This document shows, in pieces, positions 1 through 7,209 of a stretch of DNA of 48,631 nucleotides (position 1 is the stretch's first letter; the number at the start of each line of letters is the position of its first letter). The DNA comes from an uncultured Gemmatimonadota bacterium (lineage in GTDB: Bacteria; Gemmatimonadota; Gemmatimonadetes; Gemmatimonadales; GWC2-71-9). The position numbers and the translations under genes were made by a program. Under the pieces are notes generated by a model. It did not search any database, had not been told where the DNA came from, and was given only the letters and a program-made list of their open reading frames with translations. The stretch covers positions 1 to 48,631 of the forward strand of contig CAMLHP010000001.1 of the NCBI GenBank assembly GCA_946479805.1, read 5' to 3'.

Positions 1-887
1 TATCTGTGGGCCTTCCGGGGCATGACCTCGCCCGCTTCCAGATGGTCGAATACCTTCGGTCGTTCACCACCGGACGCACCGGCCTCGACCAGATCGACAC
101 CGTGCTTATCCTGTCGGGTGTGTTTGCGGTGTTCGAGAAGGACACCGTCATCCGGGCCGGCGGATATCTCACGCCCTTCGTCAACAGCAGGATCATCGAG
201 GAGTACGTAGGCCGCCGCGCCGCCACTGTGTGCGAGGACATGGAGATCATCGTCCGGCTGCACCGCTTCGTGCGCGACAAGCTCCAGCACAAGCGGATCG
301 CCTTCCTGCCGCATCCGGTGGCGTGGACCGAAGTGCCCGAATCGCTGGCGTCGCTCAGGAAGCAGCGGGGCCGCTGGTACCGCGGGCTCCGCGAGTCGCT
401 TCGTTACCATCGCGAAATGCTGTTCCGGCCGCGCTTCGGCCGCATCGGCTGGTTCGCCCTGCCCTCGTTCTGGCTGTTCGAGTACTGGGGACCGGTCATA
501 GAGCTGGCCGGCTACCTGTTCATCACCTTCTTCCTCCTGGCCGAGCACTATCTCGGCTTCCGGTTCCTGAACCGCGACTACGCCTGGGCCTTCTTCCTCG
601 TGTCGCTCGGCGCCGGGATGCTGGTCAATGTGTTCGCGGTGCTGGTGGGCGCCTGGCGCTTCCGTTTCGGCCTCGCCGACCGGCTGCAGCGGGGGCTGCT
701 CCCGTTCAGCCGGAAGCGTGACGTCTTCATCCTGCTGGCCTACGCCATCATGGAGAACCTCGGCTTCCGCCAGTTGACGGTGTATTGGCGGCTGCGGGGG
801 CTGTGGGATGCATGGCGGGGCAAGACTGACTGGGAGAAATTCCACCGCGTAGGATTCACTCCGCGGGAGGCGGCGGCGCGTGGCTGA
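1..887 (+). CDS. Family 2 glycosyltransferase, C-terminal part (5' end outside window)
   Basis: The reading frame is open to the left edge, so the N-terminal nucleotide-binding part is missing. The visible part carries the acidic pair of a processive GT2 enzyme (CED near residue 78) and a QxxRW-type motif (QRGRW near residue 120). Three or so hydrophobic segments follow, at about residues 150-185, 195-220 and 240-260. This is the layout of BcsA/NfrB-like membrane synthases that polymerise or transfer sugar from nucleotide sugars at the inner membrane. The last 8 nt overlap the GTG start of the receiver protein downstream, so the two are co-transcribed and probably translationally coupled. That suggests a regulated exopolysaccharide or glycan function. 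The substrate cannot be read from the sequence. Confidence 0.85.
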   Translation, partial: SVGLPGHDLARFQMVEYLRSFTTGRTGLDQIDTVLILSGVFAVFEKDTVIRAGGYLTPFVNSRIIEEYVGRRAATVCEDMEIIVRLHRFVRDKLQHKRIAFLPHPVAWTEVPESLASLRKQRGRWYRGLRESLRYHREMLFRPRFGRIGWFALPSFWLFEYWGPVIELAGYLFITFFLLAEHYLGFRFLNRDYAWAFFLVSLGAGMLVNVFAVLVGAWRFRFGLADRLQRGLLPFSRKRDVFILLAYAIMENLGFRQLTVYWRLRGLWDAWRGKTDWEKFHRVGFTPREAAARG

Positions 888-1920
888 CCGTTCGGCTATC
901 CGGCTACTGGTGGTGGACGACGACCCGGACATCGCCCGGCTGCTCGGCGCGCTGCTTTCGCGTCAGGGCTTCACCGATGTCACCTATGTGAGCACCGCCG
1001 ATGAGGCGCTGCGCGCGGCCGACCAGGCCGACATCGTGCTGCTGGACCACCAGTTGCCCGACGCGGAGGGTCTGGAGCTGCTGAGGTCGCTCAGGATCCG
1101 TCCCTCCTCACCCGGGCTGGTGATGATCACCGCCCACGGCAACGAGGCGCTCGCTGCCGAGGCGCTGAGGCGCGGCGCAGACGACTACCTCGTCAAGGAC
1201 AGCTCGCTGCCACACCTGCTGGCGGAGGTATTGGAGCGGGTGCGGCGCGAACGCGCCATCCGGCTGGCGCTGCAGGATGCGGAGGACGAGCTGGTCCGGG
1301 CCGAGCGCCTCGCGGCGGTGGGGCAGCTCAACGTGACCCTGCACCACGAGATCAACAACCCGCTGATGGCGGCCTTTGCGGAGATCGACCTGCTGCTGGG
1401 CGGCCCTGACGATCTCACGCCGGCGCAGCGCGAGAGCGCCGAGGCCGTTCGCGACGCGCTGGGGCGAATCGCCGAGTTGCTCAAGCGAGTCGCTTCACTA
1501 TCGAAGGCCCGGTCGACCGCGTACGCCGGGCAGCTACGGATGCTCGATGTGAACCCGCCGGAGGGCGATGATTCCGCGATGCTGAGCACCGGCACGGCGC
1601 TGGTCTACTATCCCGACGATGCCGAGGCGCGGGTCGCGATGATGGTGCTGAGGCAGGGGGGATGGTCGGTGGAGCGGTGCGACACGAAGGAAGAGCTGGT
1701 GCGGCGGCTGTCCGAGGACCAGGTCACGCTGGTGGCGTTCGCTGCAACCCGCGATGCGCCCGGGACGGTCATCCCGCCCCGTGCCGAACGCAGCTACGTG
1801 GCAATAGCGTTTGTGCCGGACGAGGAAGTAGCCGAACTCGCCACCTGGGCAGATCGCGTCATCCGGACGCCCTTCGATCCAGCAGCGCTGGCGGACGAAA
1901 TGGGACTGCCGGGGCGCTGA
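880..1920 (+). CDS. Receiver + histidine-phosphotransfer (DHp) protein with degenerate second receiver, no ATPase domain
   Basis: Residues 8-122 are an intact response-regulator receiver: acidic pocket DDD 13-15, phospho-Asp D56, T84 and K106. A helical segment follows (about 135-210) with a HisKA-like H-box, HHEINNPL at 155-162, where H156 is the expected phospho-His followed by E157. No HATPase N, G1 or G2 box follows. Residues 232-340 instead look like a receiver fold that has lost its phospho-Asp. The protein therefore could receive phosphate, or pass it between D56 and H156, but could not autophosphorylate by itself. GTG start, overlapping the glycosyltransferase gene by 8 nt. It may control that enzyme. 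Alternatively, it is a kinase that lost its catalytic domain. Confidence 0.8.
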   Translation: MADRSAIRLLVVDDDPDIARLLGALLSRQGFTDVTYVSTADEALRAADQADIVLLDHQLPDAEGLELLRSLRIRPSSPGLVMITAHGNEALAAEALRRGADDYLVKDSSLPHLLAEVLERVRRERAIRLALQDAEDELVRAERLAAVGQLNVTLHHEINNPLMAAFAEIDLLLGGPDDLTPAQRESAEAVRDALGRIAELLKRVASLSKARSTAYAGQLRMLDVNPPEGDDSAMLSTGTALVYYPDDAEARVAMMVLRQGGWSVERCDTKEELVRRLSEDQVTLVAFAATRDAPGTVIPPRAERSYVAIAFVPDEEVAELATWADRVIRTPFDPAALADEMGLPGR

Positions 1921-1935
1921 ACAGGCGGGGCCCGT

Positions 1936-2508
1936 TCAGGCGCCCGGTTTCCGCATCGACAGGTCCACCACCGGAACTTCCCGCTCGGCGGCGACGTCGA
2001 TCTCCCACAGTTCCGCCGGCGATGCCTTGGCGATTCCCGCCACCAGCATGGTGGGGAAGGTGGACTGCGCCACGTTGTAGCGGGTGGCGACGTTGTTGTA
2101 CTGCTGGCGTGCCGCGCCGAGCACGTTCTCCGTGTTGGTCAGCTCCTGCTGCAGCGACAGCACGTTGGTGTTCGACTTGAGCTCGGGATAGGCCTCGCTC
2201 AGCGCGAAGAGGCGTCCCAGCGCCTGGCTCAGCTCTCCTTCCGCTTTCGCAGTCTCCTTCACGCCCGTCGCGGACACCGCCCGCCCGCGTGCCGCGATCA
2301 CAGCCTCAAGCGTATCGCGCTCGAACTCCATCGCGCCCCGCACCGTATTCACCAGGTTGGGGACCAGGTCGTGGCGCCGCTTGAGCTGGACGTCGATCGC
2401 CTTCCAGGCGTTCACCACTTCGTTCTTGAGCGTGATGAGGCGGTTGTACGCACCCACAACCCAGAAGAGCAGCAGCGCAACTGCGACCAGCAGGATGATC
2501 ATTCCCAT
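1936..2508 (-). CDS. lemA: LemA family protein
   Basis: 190 residues, the usual LemA size. A single N-terminal membrane segment (residues 2-20) is followed by the family's long helical domain, with the typical start YNRLITLKNEV and the motif KRRHDLVPNLV. LemA proteins are membrane-anchored helical proteins of uncertain role, often next to TPM-domain proteins or peptidases. No TPM partner is present here. The gene lies 14 nt downstream of a MerR-like regulator on the same strand and is probably co-transcribed with it. Family assignment is secure, function is not. Confidence 0.9.
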   Translation of the reverse strand: MGMIILLVAVALLLFWVVGAYNRLITLKNEVVNAWKAIDVQLKRRHDLVPNLVNTVRGAMEFERDTLEAVIAARGRAVSATGVKETAKAEGELSQALGRLFALSEAYPELKSNTNVLSLQQELTNTENVLGAARQQYNNVATRYNVAQSTFPTMLVAGIAKASPAELWEIDVAAEREVPVVDLSMRKPGA

Positions 2509-2522
2509 GCGGACTCCGTGGG

Positions 2523-3170
2523 TCAGTGGGGAGGAAGCAGCGAAGCAAGCGCGCGGCGTACCGCATCGCCTATGACGTCGGCGTCGCCGTGGATACGCGC
2601 CACCGGGTGCTGCTCATCCAGCAGCAGCTCGACGCCCGGCGCGACCGCTATCCGGCGGCAGATGGTGCCCCGCGACGCCTCGGCACTGGACGGAGCGGTG
2701 ATCCATGCCTGCAGCGCCCGGCCCACCCGGCCTCGGCCCGTTCCTGGAGCCTGCAGCAATGCCAGCCGCGACGGCGCCGGCAGCGCCGCACCCAGGGTCT
2801 GCGCCACCCGGCGCTCGATCATGTCGCCGGTCATCTCCCGCATCTCGCCGGTGATGGTCTCGAGCGTCGCGCCCTCCATCTGCCGCAGCTTGATCGCCAG
2901 GACCTGGAGCAGGTGCCGGTAGGTGTAGACCGCCGCCGTGCCCCGGCCCTCTGGAGGATTGACCAGGCCGCGCGTGACATAGAAGCGAATGGTGCGCTCG
3001 CCCGGGTGGGTCCGCGACGCCGCGTTGATTGGCGTCACGCCGGAGGCGTCGAGTATCGCCCCGGCAAGCGCGGCGAGGTCGCGGAGGCCCCAAGGAGCGA
3101 GGGCGCCGTACTCGCGCAGGATGGTCAGCGGATCGCTGGCATCAGGCTGGGCTGATAATGCTGAGGTCAC
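2523..3170 (-). CDS. MerR-type HTH transcriptional regulator
   Basis: About 215 residues from a GTG start at 3170. The open frame continues upstream, but that extension lies inside the TPR-like gene in another frame and is Arg/Pro-rich shadow sequence, so it is rejected. Residues near 50-110 read as a MerR-family winged helix: TIRFYVTRGLVNPPEGRG, then YTYRHLLQVLAIKLRQMEG. The C-terminal half is a likely effector or dimerisation region with no metal-binding Cys pattern, so the ligand is unknown. It is 23 nt downstream of the TPR-like gene and 14 nt upstream of lemA. Gene order suggests a three-gene unit. Confidence 0.75.
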   Translation of the reverse strand: MTSALSAQPDASDPLTILREYGALAPWGLRDLAALAGAILDASGVTPINAASRTHPGERTIRFYVTRGLVNPPEGRGTAAVYTYRHLLQVLAIKLRQMEGATLETITGEMREMTGDMIERRVAQTLGAALPAPSRLALLQAPGTGRGRVGRALQAWITAPSSAEASRGTICRRIAVAPGVELLLDEQHPVARIHGDADVIGDAVRRALASLLPPH

Positions 3171-3193
3171 GGGCAAATGAAGCGTTGAGGTTG

Positions 3194-4477
3194 TCAGGCG
3201 CGCGCCAGGGCCACGAGGGCGCGCAGGTCGTCGGCGAGGTCGGCGAGTTCGGGCGGTGATGGCGGCTCCGCCGATGGCGGAGCGCCAGCTCCAAGCTGCT
3301 CGAGGGCGTTCGAAATACGGCCGGCCCAGCCGGGAAACTCGTGCATCCGGGCCAGCACACCGGCGTCGCGCCACGCCGCACGGGCCCGCGCCGAGCGGCC
3401 GAACCGGGCAAGGCCGGCGCCCTCGCGATAGCGGAATTCCACCTGCATGAGCGGAGGAAGCGCGCCGAAGCCGTCCAGCAGCGCCAGGCGCCATCTCTGA
3501 AAGCCCACCCGGTCGTCCGCCAGTGATGCCAGTTCCATGAGACCAAGTGTCGCGCGACCCCGAATCACGGCGTTGGCCGATCGCAACTCGACCAGCCGGA
3601 AGGCGGCGTCCGCGGCTTCGCGCTCACCCAGGAGGACCAGGATCCAACCCAGCTCGCCCAGTGTCCGAAGCCGGTCCTCGACATCGGTGAAGTGGGGAAC
3701 CGCTTCCAGTAGCGCTCGCACCGCTGGCACCGGGCGGCCCCGGACCGCATGGATGGCGCCCAGCTCGGCCAGCGCCAGCCCGCCCAGCGACTTGAGCGCA
3801 GGATCCCCATCCGCCAGCTCGATCACAGCACAGACTTCGCGCTCAGCCGCGGCCACGTCGCCTTCCAGGCGCCAGGCGGCCGCCTGGCCCAGCCGAGCCC
3901 TGAGGCTCGCTGCTTCGTCTCCCGCCTGGCCCGCTGCAGCCATGGCGGCATCGTAAGCCGCCCCCGCGGGTTCGGCGCGCCCCAGGTGGCGATTGAGGCG
4001 ACCGATGGTGAGTGCCAGCGACGCGAAATCCCGGGCTGGAATTCCCTGGCGCCATGTCAGGCCCACCAGCCGCTCGACATCCAGAGCCTGGTCGAACCTG
4101 CCCGCGCGTTCCAGATGATCAGCGTAGGCGGAGAGCGCCTGCCGGGCCACCTCCAGGCGCTCGGCCGGTGCGGCGCGGGTCGCCTCCACGATCCTGGTGA
4201 GATGGGCCGCATCAGCGTCGTCCTGAGGGAGCGATGCGACATACATGGCAGTGTGGTCGCTCTGCCAGCGGAAGCCCTGCTCCTCGCAAGGGGCGCCGGT
4301 CAGCCCCACCATCCGGTCCATCAGCCGTGCCACGAGGTAGGCGCCCAGTGCGCCGCGCTGCGAACCGTCCGCTCCCGCCAGCTGCTCGTCGGCCCGTGCC
4401 AGCAGTGCCGCGTGGCGCAAGCCGGCTGGCCGGTTCATGAAGGCGCGTTCGAGTTGCTGGACGGTGAACACTGCGTG
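3194..4477 (-). CDS. TPR-like helical repeat protein
   Basis: An Ala/Leu/Arg-rich all-helical protein made of repeated helix pairs resembling TPR units, for example around YADHLERAGRFDQALDVERL and ALAELGAIHAVRGRPVPAV. No enzyme motif is seen. The longest frame begins at ATG 4522, but a promoter-like pair (TTGCCG, 17 nt, CATACT) would place the transcription start downstream of that ATG. The GTG at 4477, 11 nt after GGAG, therefore looks like the better start. ATG 4438 is another option. It leads a minus-strand unit with the MerR regulator and lemA. The role is probably protein-protein scaffolding, with the partner unknown. Confidence 0.65.
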   Translation of the reverse strand, partial: HAVFTVQQLERAFMNRPAGLRHAALLARADEQLAGADGSQRGALGAYLVARLMDRMVGLTGAPCEEQGFRWQSDHTAMYVASLPQDDADAAHLTRIVEATRAAPAERLEVARQALSAYADHLERAGRFDQALDVERLVGLTWRQGIPARDFASLALTIGRLNRHLGRAEPAGAAYDAAMAAAGQAGDEAASLRARLGQAAAWRLEGDVAAAEREVCAVIELADGDPALKSLGGLALAELGAIHAVRGRPVPAVRALLEAVPHFTDVEDRLRTLGELGWILVLLGEREAADAAFRLVELRSANAVIRGRATLGLMELASLADDRVGFQRWRLALLDGFGALPPLMQVEFRYREGAGLARFGRSARARAAWRDAGVLARMHEFPGWAGRISNALEQLGAGAPPSAEPPSPPELADLADDLRALVALARA

Positions 4478-4507
4478 CGGGACTCCGGCCGATGAGGGTG
4501 TGGCGCT

Positions 4508-4536
4508 AGTATGCGCCCCCATTCACGGGTCGGCAA
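4508..4536 (-). promoter_or_regulatory. Candidate sigma70-type promoter for the TPR-like gene
   Basis: On the minus strand TTGCCG (4536-4531) and CATACT (4513-4508) are separated by 17 nt, each matching the consensus at 4 of 6 positions. The predicted start near 4501 lies after ATG 4522 and before GTG 4477, which affects the choice of start codon. Confidence 0.4.
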
Positions 4537-4611
4537 GTGCCGCGCGGAAATTGGTCCATCTGCGCATTAATCCGGTGACGGAGAAGCGCAAGTGGAGTGC
4601 TACCGTGCAGC

Positions 4612-5040
4612 ATGCGACGCGGCGTCACACTCATCGAACTGGCGTGCATCATCGTCATCCTCGGAATTCTTGGTGCCATTACGGTGCCGATGATGGCGCG
4701 CCCCCTCAACACCATCGCGGTGGAGAGCGCCGCGCACCAGCTGGTGCGGGCCCACATGCGCGCGCGCATGGCAGCGCTCCGCACCAATCGAGTCGCCCTG
4801 CTGCAGCTCACCGCGGATAGTCTGGTTGTGACCGTGCTGGACGGGCAGGACACCGTACCGGAATGGAAACGCATCGGCCCAGCTGCTGACGGCATCGAGC
4901 TGACCGGCCCCACCCGGCTGCTCCGCTTCACTCCCACGGGCATCAGTTTCGGGGTGTCCAACGGCACGTGGGTGGTCAGCAAGGGGGGAGTAACAAGGAG
5001 AGTGGTGATCTCCCGGTACGGGAGAGTGAGCGTCAGGTAG
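4612..5040 (+). CDS. Type IV pilin-like / pseudopilin (GspH/FimT-like) protein
   Basis: 142 residues from ATG 4612. The N-terminus MRRGVTLIELACIIVILGIL is a class III prepilin signal: G4 is the cleavage site, the mature protein starts V5, E9 is the invariant Glu at mature position 5, and an about 20-residue hydrophobic helix follows. The remainder has the beta-rich layout of GspH/FimT minor pseudopilins. Its substrate peptidase (PilD) and assembly genes are not in this window, so it is an orphan pilin gene here. No Shine-Dalgarno precedes the ATG. The stop codon TAG lies inside a repeat unit of the array that follows (5037-5089). Confidence 0.8.
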   Translation: MRRGVTLIELACIIVILGILGAITVPMMARPLNTIAVESAAHQLVRAHMRARMAALRTNRVALLQLTADSLVVTVLDGQDTVPEWKRIGPAADGIELTGPTRLLRFTPTGISFGVSNGTWVVSKGGVTRRVVISRYGRVSVR

Positions 5041-5089
5041 AAGAGGTGGGATAACGTAGAAGCGGTGGAAGAGCTAGTGCCGCTTCTAC
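5037..5089. repeat. Stop-codon array: GTAGAAG units plus hairpin between convergent genes
   Basis: Two direct 13-mers, GTAGAAGAGGTGG (5037-5049) and GTAGAAGCGGTGG (5056-5068), are followed by an inverted copy. GTAGAAGCGG (5056-5065) pairs perfectly with CCGCTTCTAC (5080-5089) around a 14-nt loop. The pilin stop codon TAG (5038-5040) lies inside the first unit. It sits between two convergent genes and could act as a bidirectional terminator, although no T-run is present. Confidence 0.7.
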
Positions 5090-5091
5090 TG

Positions 5092-5481
5092 CTATTCGAG
5101 TTGGTATTTCCGGATCTTGTTCAGCAGCGTCGACCGGGAAATCCCCAGCAGCAGCGCGGCCTGGCGGCGGTTGCCGCGAGTGTGCTCCAGGACTCGCGCG
5201 ATGTGCCGCCGCTCCGCTGCCGCGAGTGAGTCGGGAACCGCGGCCTTGGCAGGAGCTAGCGCCTCGCGCAGCAGGTCGAGGTCGAGCCCGGATGCCTCGA
5301 GGTCCAGCATCAGCAGGTCGAACCCGGGCGTGGCCCCCGCCGGCCCGGCCACCAGCGCGGCCGATGCCTCGGCGCCGGTGCGCTCGGCCACCACCACGAT
5401 CCCGGCATCGCGCAGGAGCTGCACCAGCTCTCGGCGCCGCTCGTCGTCGCCATCCAGGAGGAGGACATGCTTCTCGCTCAT
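5092..5481 (-). CDS. Truncated receiver fused to Fis-type helix-turn-helix (NtrC C-terminal domain)
   Basis: 129 residues. The first about 80 resemble the start of a receiver domain (VLLLDGDDERRRELVQLL, then a possible phospho-Asp in LLMLDLEASGLD), but the T and K switch strands are missing. Residues 88-129 are a clear Fis/NtrC DNA-binding domain: HIARVLEHTRGNRRQAALLLGISR, then the STLLNKIRKY recognition helix. There is no AAA+ sigma54-activation domain, so it cannot be an NtrC-type activator. It may be a small DNA-binding regulator or a relic of one by internal deletion. It is divergent from the YhaM-like gene (70-bp gap) and convergent with the pilin gene. Confidence 0.75.
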   Translation of the reverse strand: MSEKHVLLLDGDDERRRELVQLLRDAGIVVVAERTGAEASAALVAGPAGATPGFDLLMLDLEASGLDLDLLREALAPAKAAVPDSLAAAERRHIARVLEHTRGNRRQAALLLGISRSTLLNKIRKYQLE

Positions 5482-5550
5482 GTTCGAAAGGTACTGCGGC
5501 GCACAGCAGCCAGCTATCCGCTGTCAGGGGCCGCCGCTAACTTGTTCGCC

Positions 5551-6546
5551 ATGCCCATTCGAGACCTTGCGAAGCTCGAGATCAGCGAGCGCGTTGCAGA
5601 TCCCCTGCTGGTGCTCGACGTCCAGCGCCGCTCCTTCGGCGCCGACAAGGACTGCACCATCCTGACTCTGGGCAACGCCACCGGACGGATCGAGTCGGCG
5701 CCGTTCTGGGGCGCCGAGCAAGCGGCGGTGGCGGGCGTTGCGGCGGGAGACGTGGGTCAGGTCATCGGCGAGGTCGGCGAATACCGCGGCAGGCGACAGC
5801 TCAGGATCACATCGTTCCGGGTGCTGCCGCGCAACAGTGTGGACTACGCCGGGCTGGTGCCGTCAATCGGGGACGTCGAGCCCTTCTGGAAGCGGCTGGA
5901 TCAGTGGCGCGAGGACATCGCCGGGCCCCGGCTCAAGGCGGTGCTGGGTCTGTTCTTCGACGATCCCGACTTCCGGCGCCAGTTCGAGCAGTGCCCCGCC
6001 AGCCCGACGGGTCACCATGCCCAGCTGGGCGGGCTGCTCAAGCACGTGTGGGAAGTTGCGCACATCGGGCGCGCCATCGCGGCGTCCAGCGGAGCTGACC
6101 GCGACGTCGTGGTGGCAGGCGCACTGCTGCACGACATCGGAAAGCTGGAGGCCTACCGCTGGGACGGCGTCTTCGGCTACACCGACCGGGGCCGGCTGCA
6201 TGGCCACGTGGTTCTGGGTTCGCTCATGCTCGACCGGCGGCTCCGTGAGGTGCCGGAACCGGTATGCACCGAACTGGAGGAAATGACCCTCCAGCATCTC
6301 GTCCTCTCGCACCACGGGGAGCTCGAGTTCGGCGCCGCCGTGCCTCCGATGACGCTCGAGGCCGAGGTACTGCACTACGCCGACAACTCCAGCGCCAAGT
6401 CGGCCAGCATGGCCGACGCACTTCAGGACGACGAGAACTTCAGCGCCGATGACCTCGTGAGCAGCAAGACCATCTGGCAGCTGGACAGGCGGCGGGCGTG
6501 GCGGGGCAGGAGTGACTGGGGGTCCCCTGGACGGCTGGACGGATAG
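5551..6546 (+). CDS. yhaM: YhaM-type 3'-5' exoribonuclease (OB-fold + HD domain)
   Basis: 331 residues from ATG 5551, close to the family's usual length. An N-terminal OB-fold (about residues 15-100) binds nucleic acid. The HD phosphohydrolase domain (about 160-300) shows H in LLKHVWEV, the HD pair in GALLHDIGKLEAY, then HGHVVLGSLM, LVLSHHGELEFG and the final metal Asp in LHYADNSSAK. YhaM proteins trim 3' ends of RNA or single-stranded DNA with divalent metal. No Shine-Dalgarno is seen, and TAACTT lies 7 nt before the ATG, so the transcript may be leaderless. The C-terminal tail (about 20 residues, RRRAWRG onward) and the TAG stop are encoded by a repeat array. No frame damage is visible. Confidence 0.85.
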   Translation: MPIRDLAKLEISERVADPLLVLDVQRRSFGADKDCTILTLGNATGRIESAPFWGAEQAAVAGVAAGDVGQVIGEVGEYRGRRQLRITSFRVLPRNSVDYAGLVPSIGDVEPFWKRLDQWREDIAGPRLKAVLGLFFDDPDFRRQFEQCPASPTGHHAQLGGLLKHVWEVAHIGRAIAASSGADRDVVVAGALLHDIGKLEAYRWDGVFGYTDRGRLHGHVVLGSLMLDRRLREVPEPVCTELEEMTLQHLVLSHHGELEFGAAVPPMTLEAEVLHYADNSSAKSASMADALQDDENFSADDLVSSKTIWQLDRRRAWRGRSDWGSPGRLDG

Positions 6547-6556
6547 ACGGATGGGC
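6531..6556. repeat. Stop-codon array: GACGGAT units at the end of the YhaM-like gene
   Basis: Degenerate copies of GGACGGAT occupy this stretch. The TAG stop of the upstream gene (6544-6546) is part of a unit. Its core GGACGGATAGACGG (6537-6550) is found again, exactly and inverted, at 35865-35878 inside thiC, which ties the two loci to one repeat family. Confidence 0.7.
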
Positions 6557-6569
6557 GGGAGGAGATAAC

Positions 6570-6605
6570 GAAACGGCCGTCCAGTCGTGGCTGGACGGCC
6601 GTTTC
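6570..6605. terminator. Strong bidirectional terminator hairpin
   Basis: A perfect 15-bp stem pairs GAAACGGCCGTCCAG (6570-6584) with CTGGACGGCCGTTTC (6591-6605) around a 6-nt loop. The A/T edges give short T-runs on both strands. It follows the YhaM-like gene and would also end any minus-strand transcript from the gap to its right. Confidence 0.8.
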
Positions 6606-6966
6606 TCGCGATGACAGGGAGGGGACGCAGCCGAAGCTGACGTTCTCAAGAATCCCCTCTCTCGATTCCCAGACCGGATGGCCGTCCTGCCTGGTTCATC
6701 AACGCTGGCGCTGCGAGTCCGACCGGGTCGCGGACCGATCGATCGCAATGCATCCCGAGGCGCCAGATCGGGACGGATGAGGCACGCGACTGGCCTCACC
6801 TGCCCGGAGCGTGGAGGTATCAATGCCAGCCGAAGCCCTTGGAAAGCCCGCCTGACTCCACCACCAGCACTTCCGAACCGCCTTCCGCGTTGCATGCGAA
6901 CCCGGAGTCCGCACACGCCACGAATTGCGTGAACCCAATTTGGGAAGCGGGACCAAATCGCGCAAG
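6570..6966 (-). ncRNA. Possible non-coding transcript in the 660-bp gap (speculative)
   Basis: The gap 6547-7209 holds no credible gene: its open frames have Arg/Ser/Pro-rich shadow composition and no recognisable domain. On the minus strand a -10-like TAAAAT (6978-6973) is followed by about 400 nt ending exactly at the strong hairpin 6570-6605. No convincing -35 is visible. I looked for signature segments of RNase P RNA, tmRNA, SRP and 6S RNA by eye and did not recognise any. Treat this as a hypothesis. Confidence 0.2.
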
Positions 6967-6998
6967 TGCCTGATTTTATTCGGTTTAGCTCACTTCGA

Positions 6999-7079
6999 TG
7001 TGGACTAGTTGTGGCCAATGAAGCTGTTTCATAAGGACAGGTTACGCCATCCATCCACAGAATGTGGAGATGTGTATCA
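6999..7079. other. Cluster of DnaA-box-like 9-mers beside an AT-rich stretch
   Basis: Five 9-mers each match TGTGGATAA (or its complement) at about 7 of 9 positions within 81 bp: TGTGGACTA 6999-7007, TGTGGCCAA 7010-7018, CCATCCACA 7051-7059, TGTGGAGAT 7063-7071 and TGTGTATCA 7071-7079. The third and fourth form the palindrome TCCACAGAATGTGGA. An AT-rich run lies just left (6971-6988). This might be an origin, a DnaA-titration site or chance. No dnaA, dnaN or gid gene is nearby. Confidence 0.3.
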
Positions 7080-7082
7080 ACA

Positions 7083-7206
7083 GCGGTAGGGCGGTAAGGC
7101 GGTAAGCAGTAACATCAAGAATGCGGGGATCCCGGCACCTGACCAGGATCCCCGTTTCGCACTCTTGCCGCCCTACCGCCTTACCGCCTTACCGCCTTAC
7201 CGCCTT
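7083..7206. repeat. Inverted arrays of GGTAAGGC units around a terminator-like hairpin
   Basis: The left arm (7083-7106) carries three degenerate GCGGTAAG units. The right arm (7165-7206) carries five or six complementary units (CCGCCTTA). The arms can pair over at least 16 bp. Nested inside is a 9-bp hairpin, CGGGGATCC (7124-7132) with GGATCCCCG (7146-7154). The stop region of the minus-strand gene at 7210 runs straight into the right arm. Confidence 0.75.
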
Positions 7207-7209
7207 CGC

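Noticed and set aside
3170..3494. N-terminal extension of the MerR-like protein
   Set aside because: It lies inside the TPR-like gene and is Arg/Pro-rich without secondary-structure pattern; GTG 3170 is the more credible start.
6440..7054. 204-codon open frame on the minus strand across the 660-bp gap
   Set aside because: It overlaps the YhaM gene end and the terminator, has Arg/Ser/Pro-rich shadow composition and no domain. No ribosome-binding site.
7083..7206. CRISPR array
   Set aside because: Units are 7-9 nt, degenerate and contiguous. There are no unique spacers and no cas gene.
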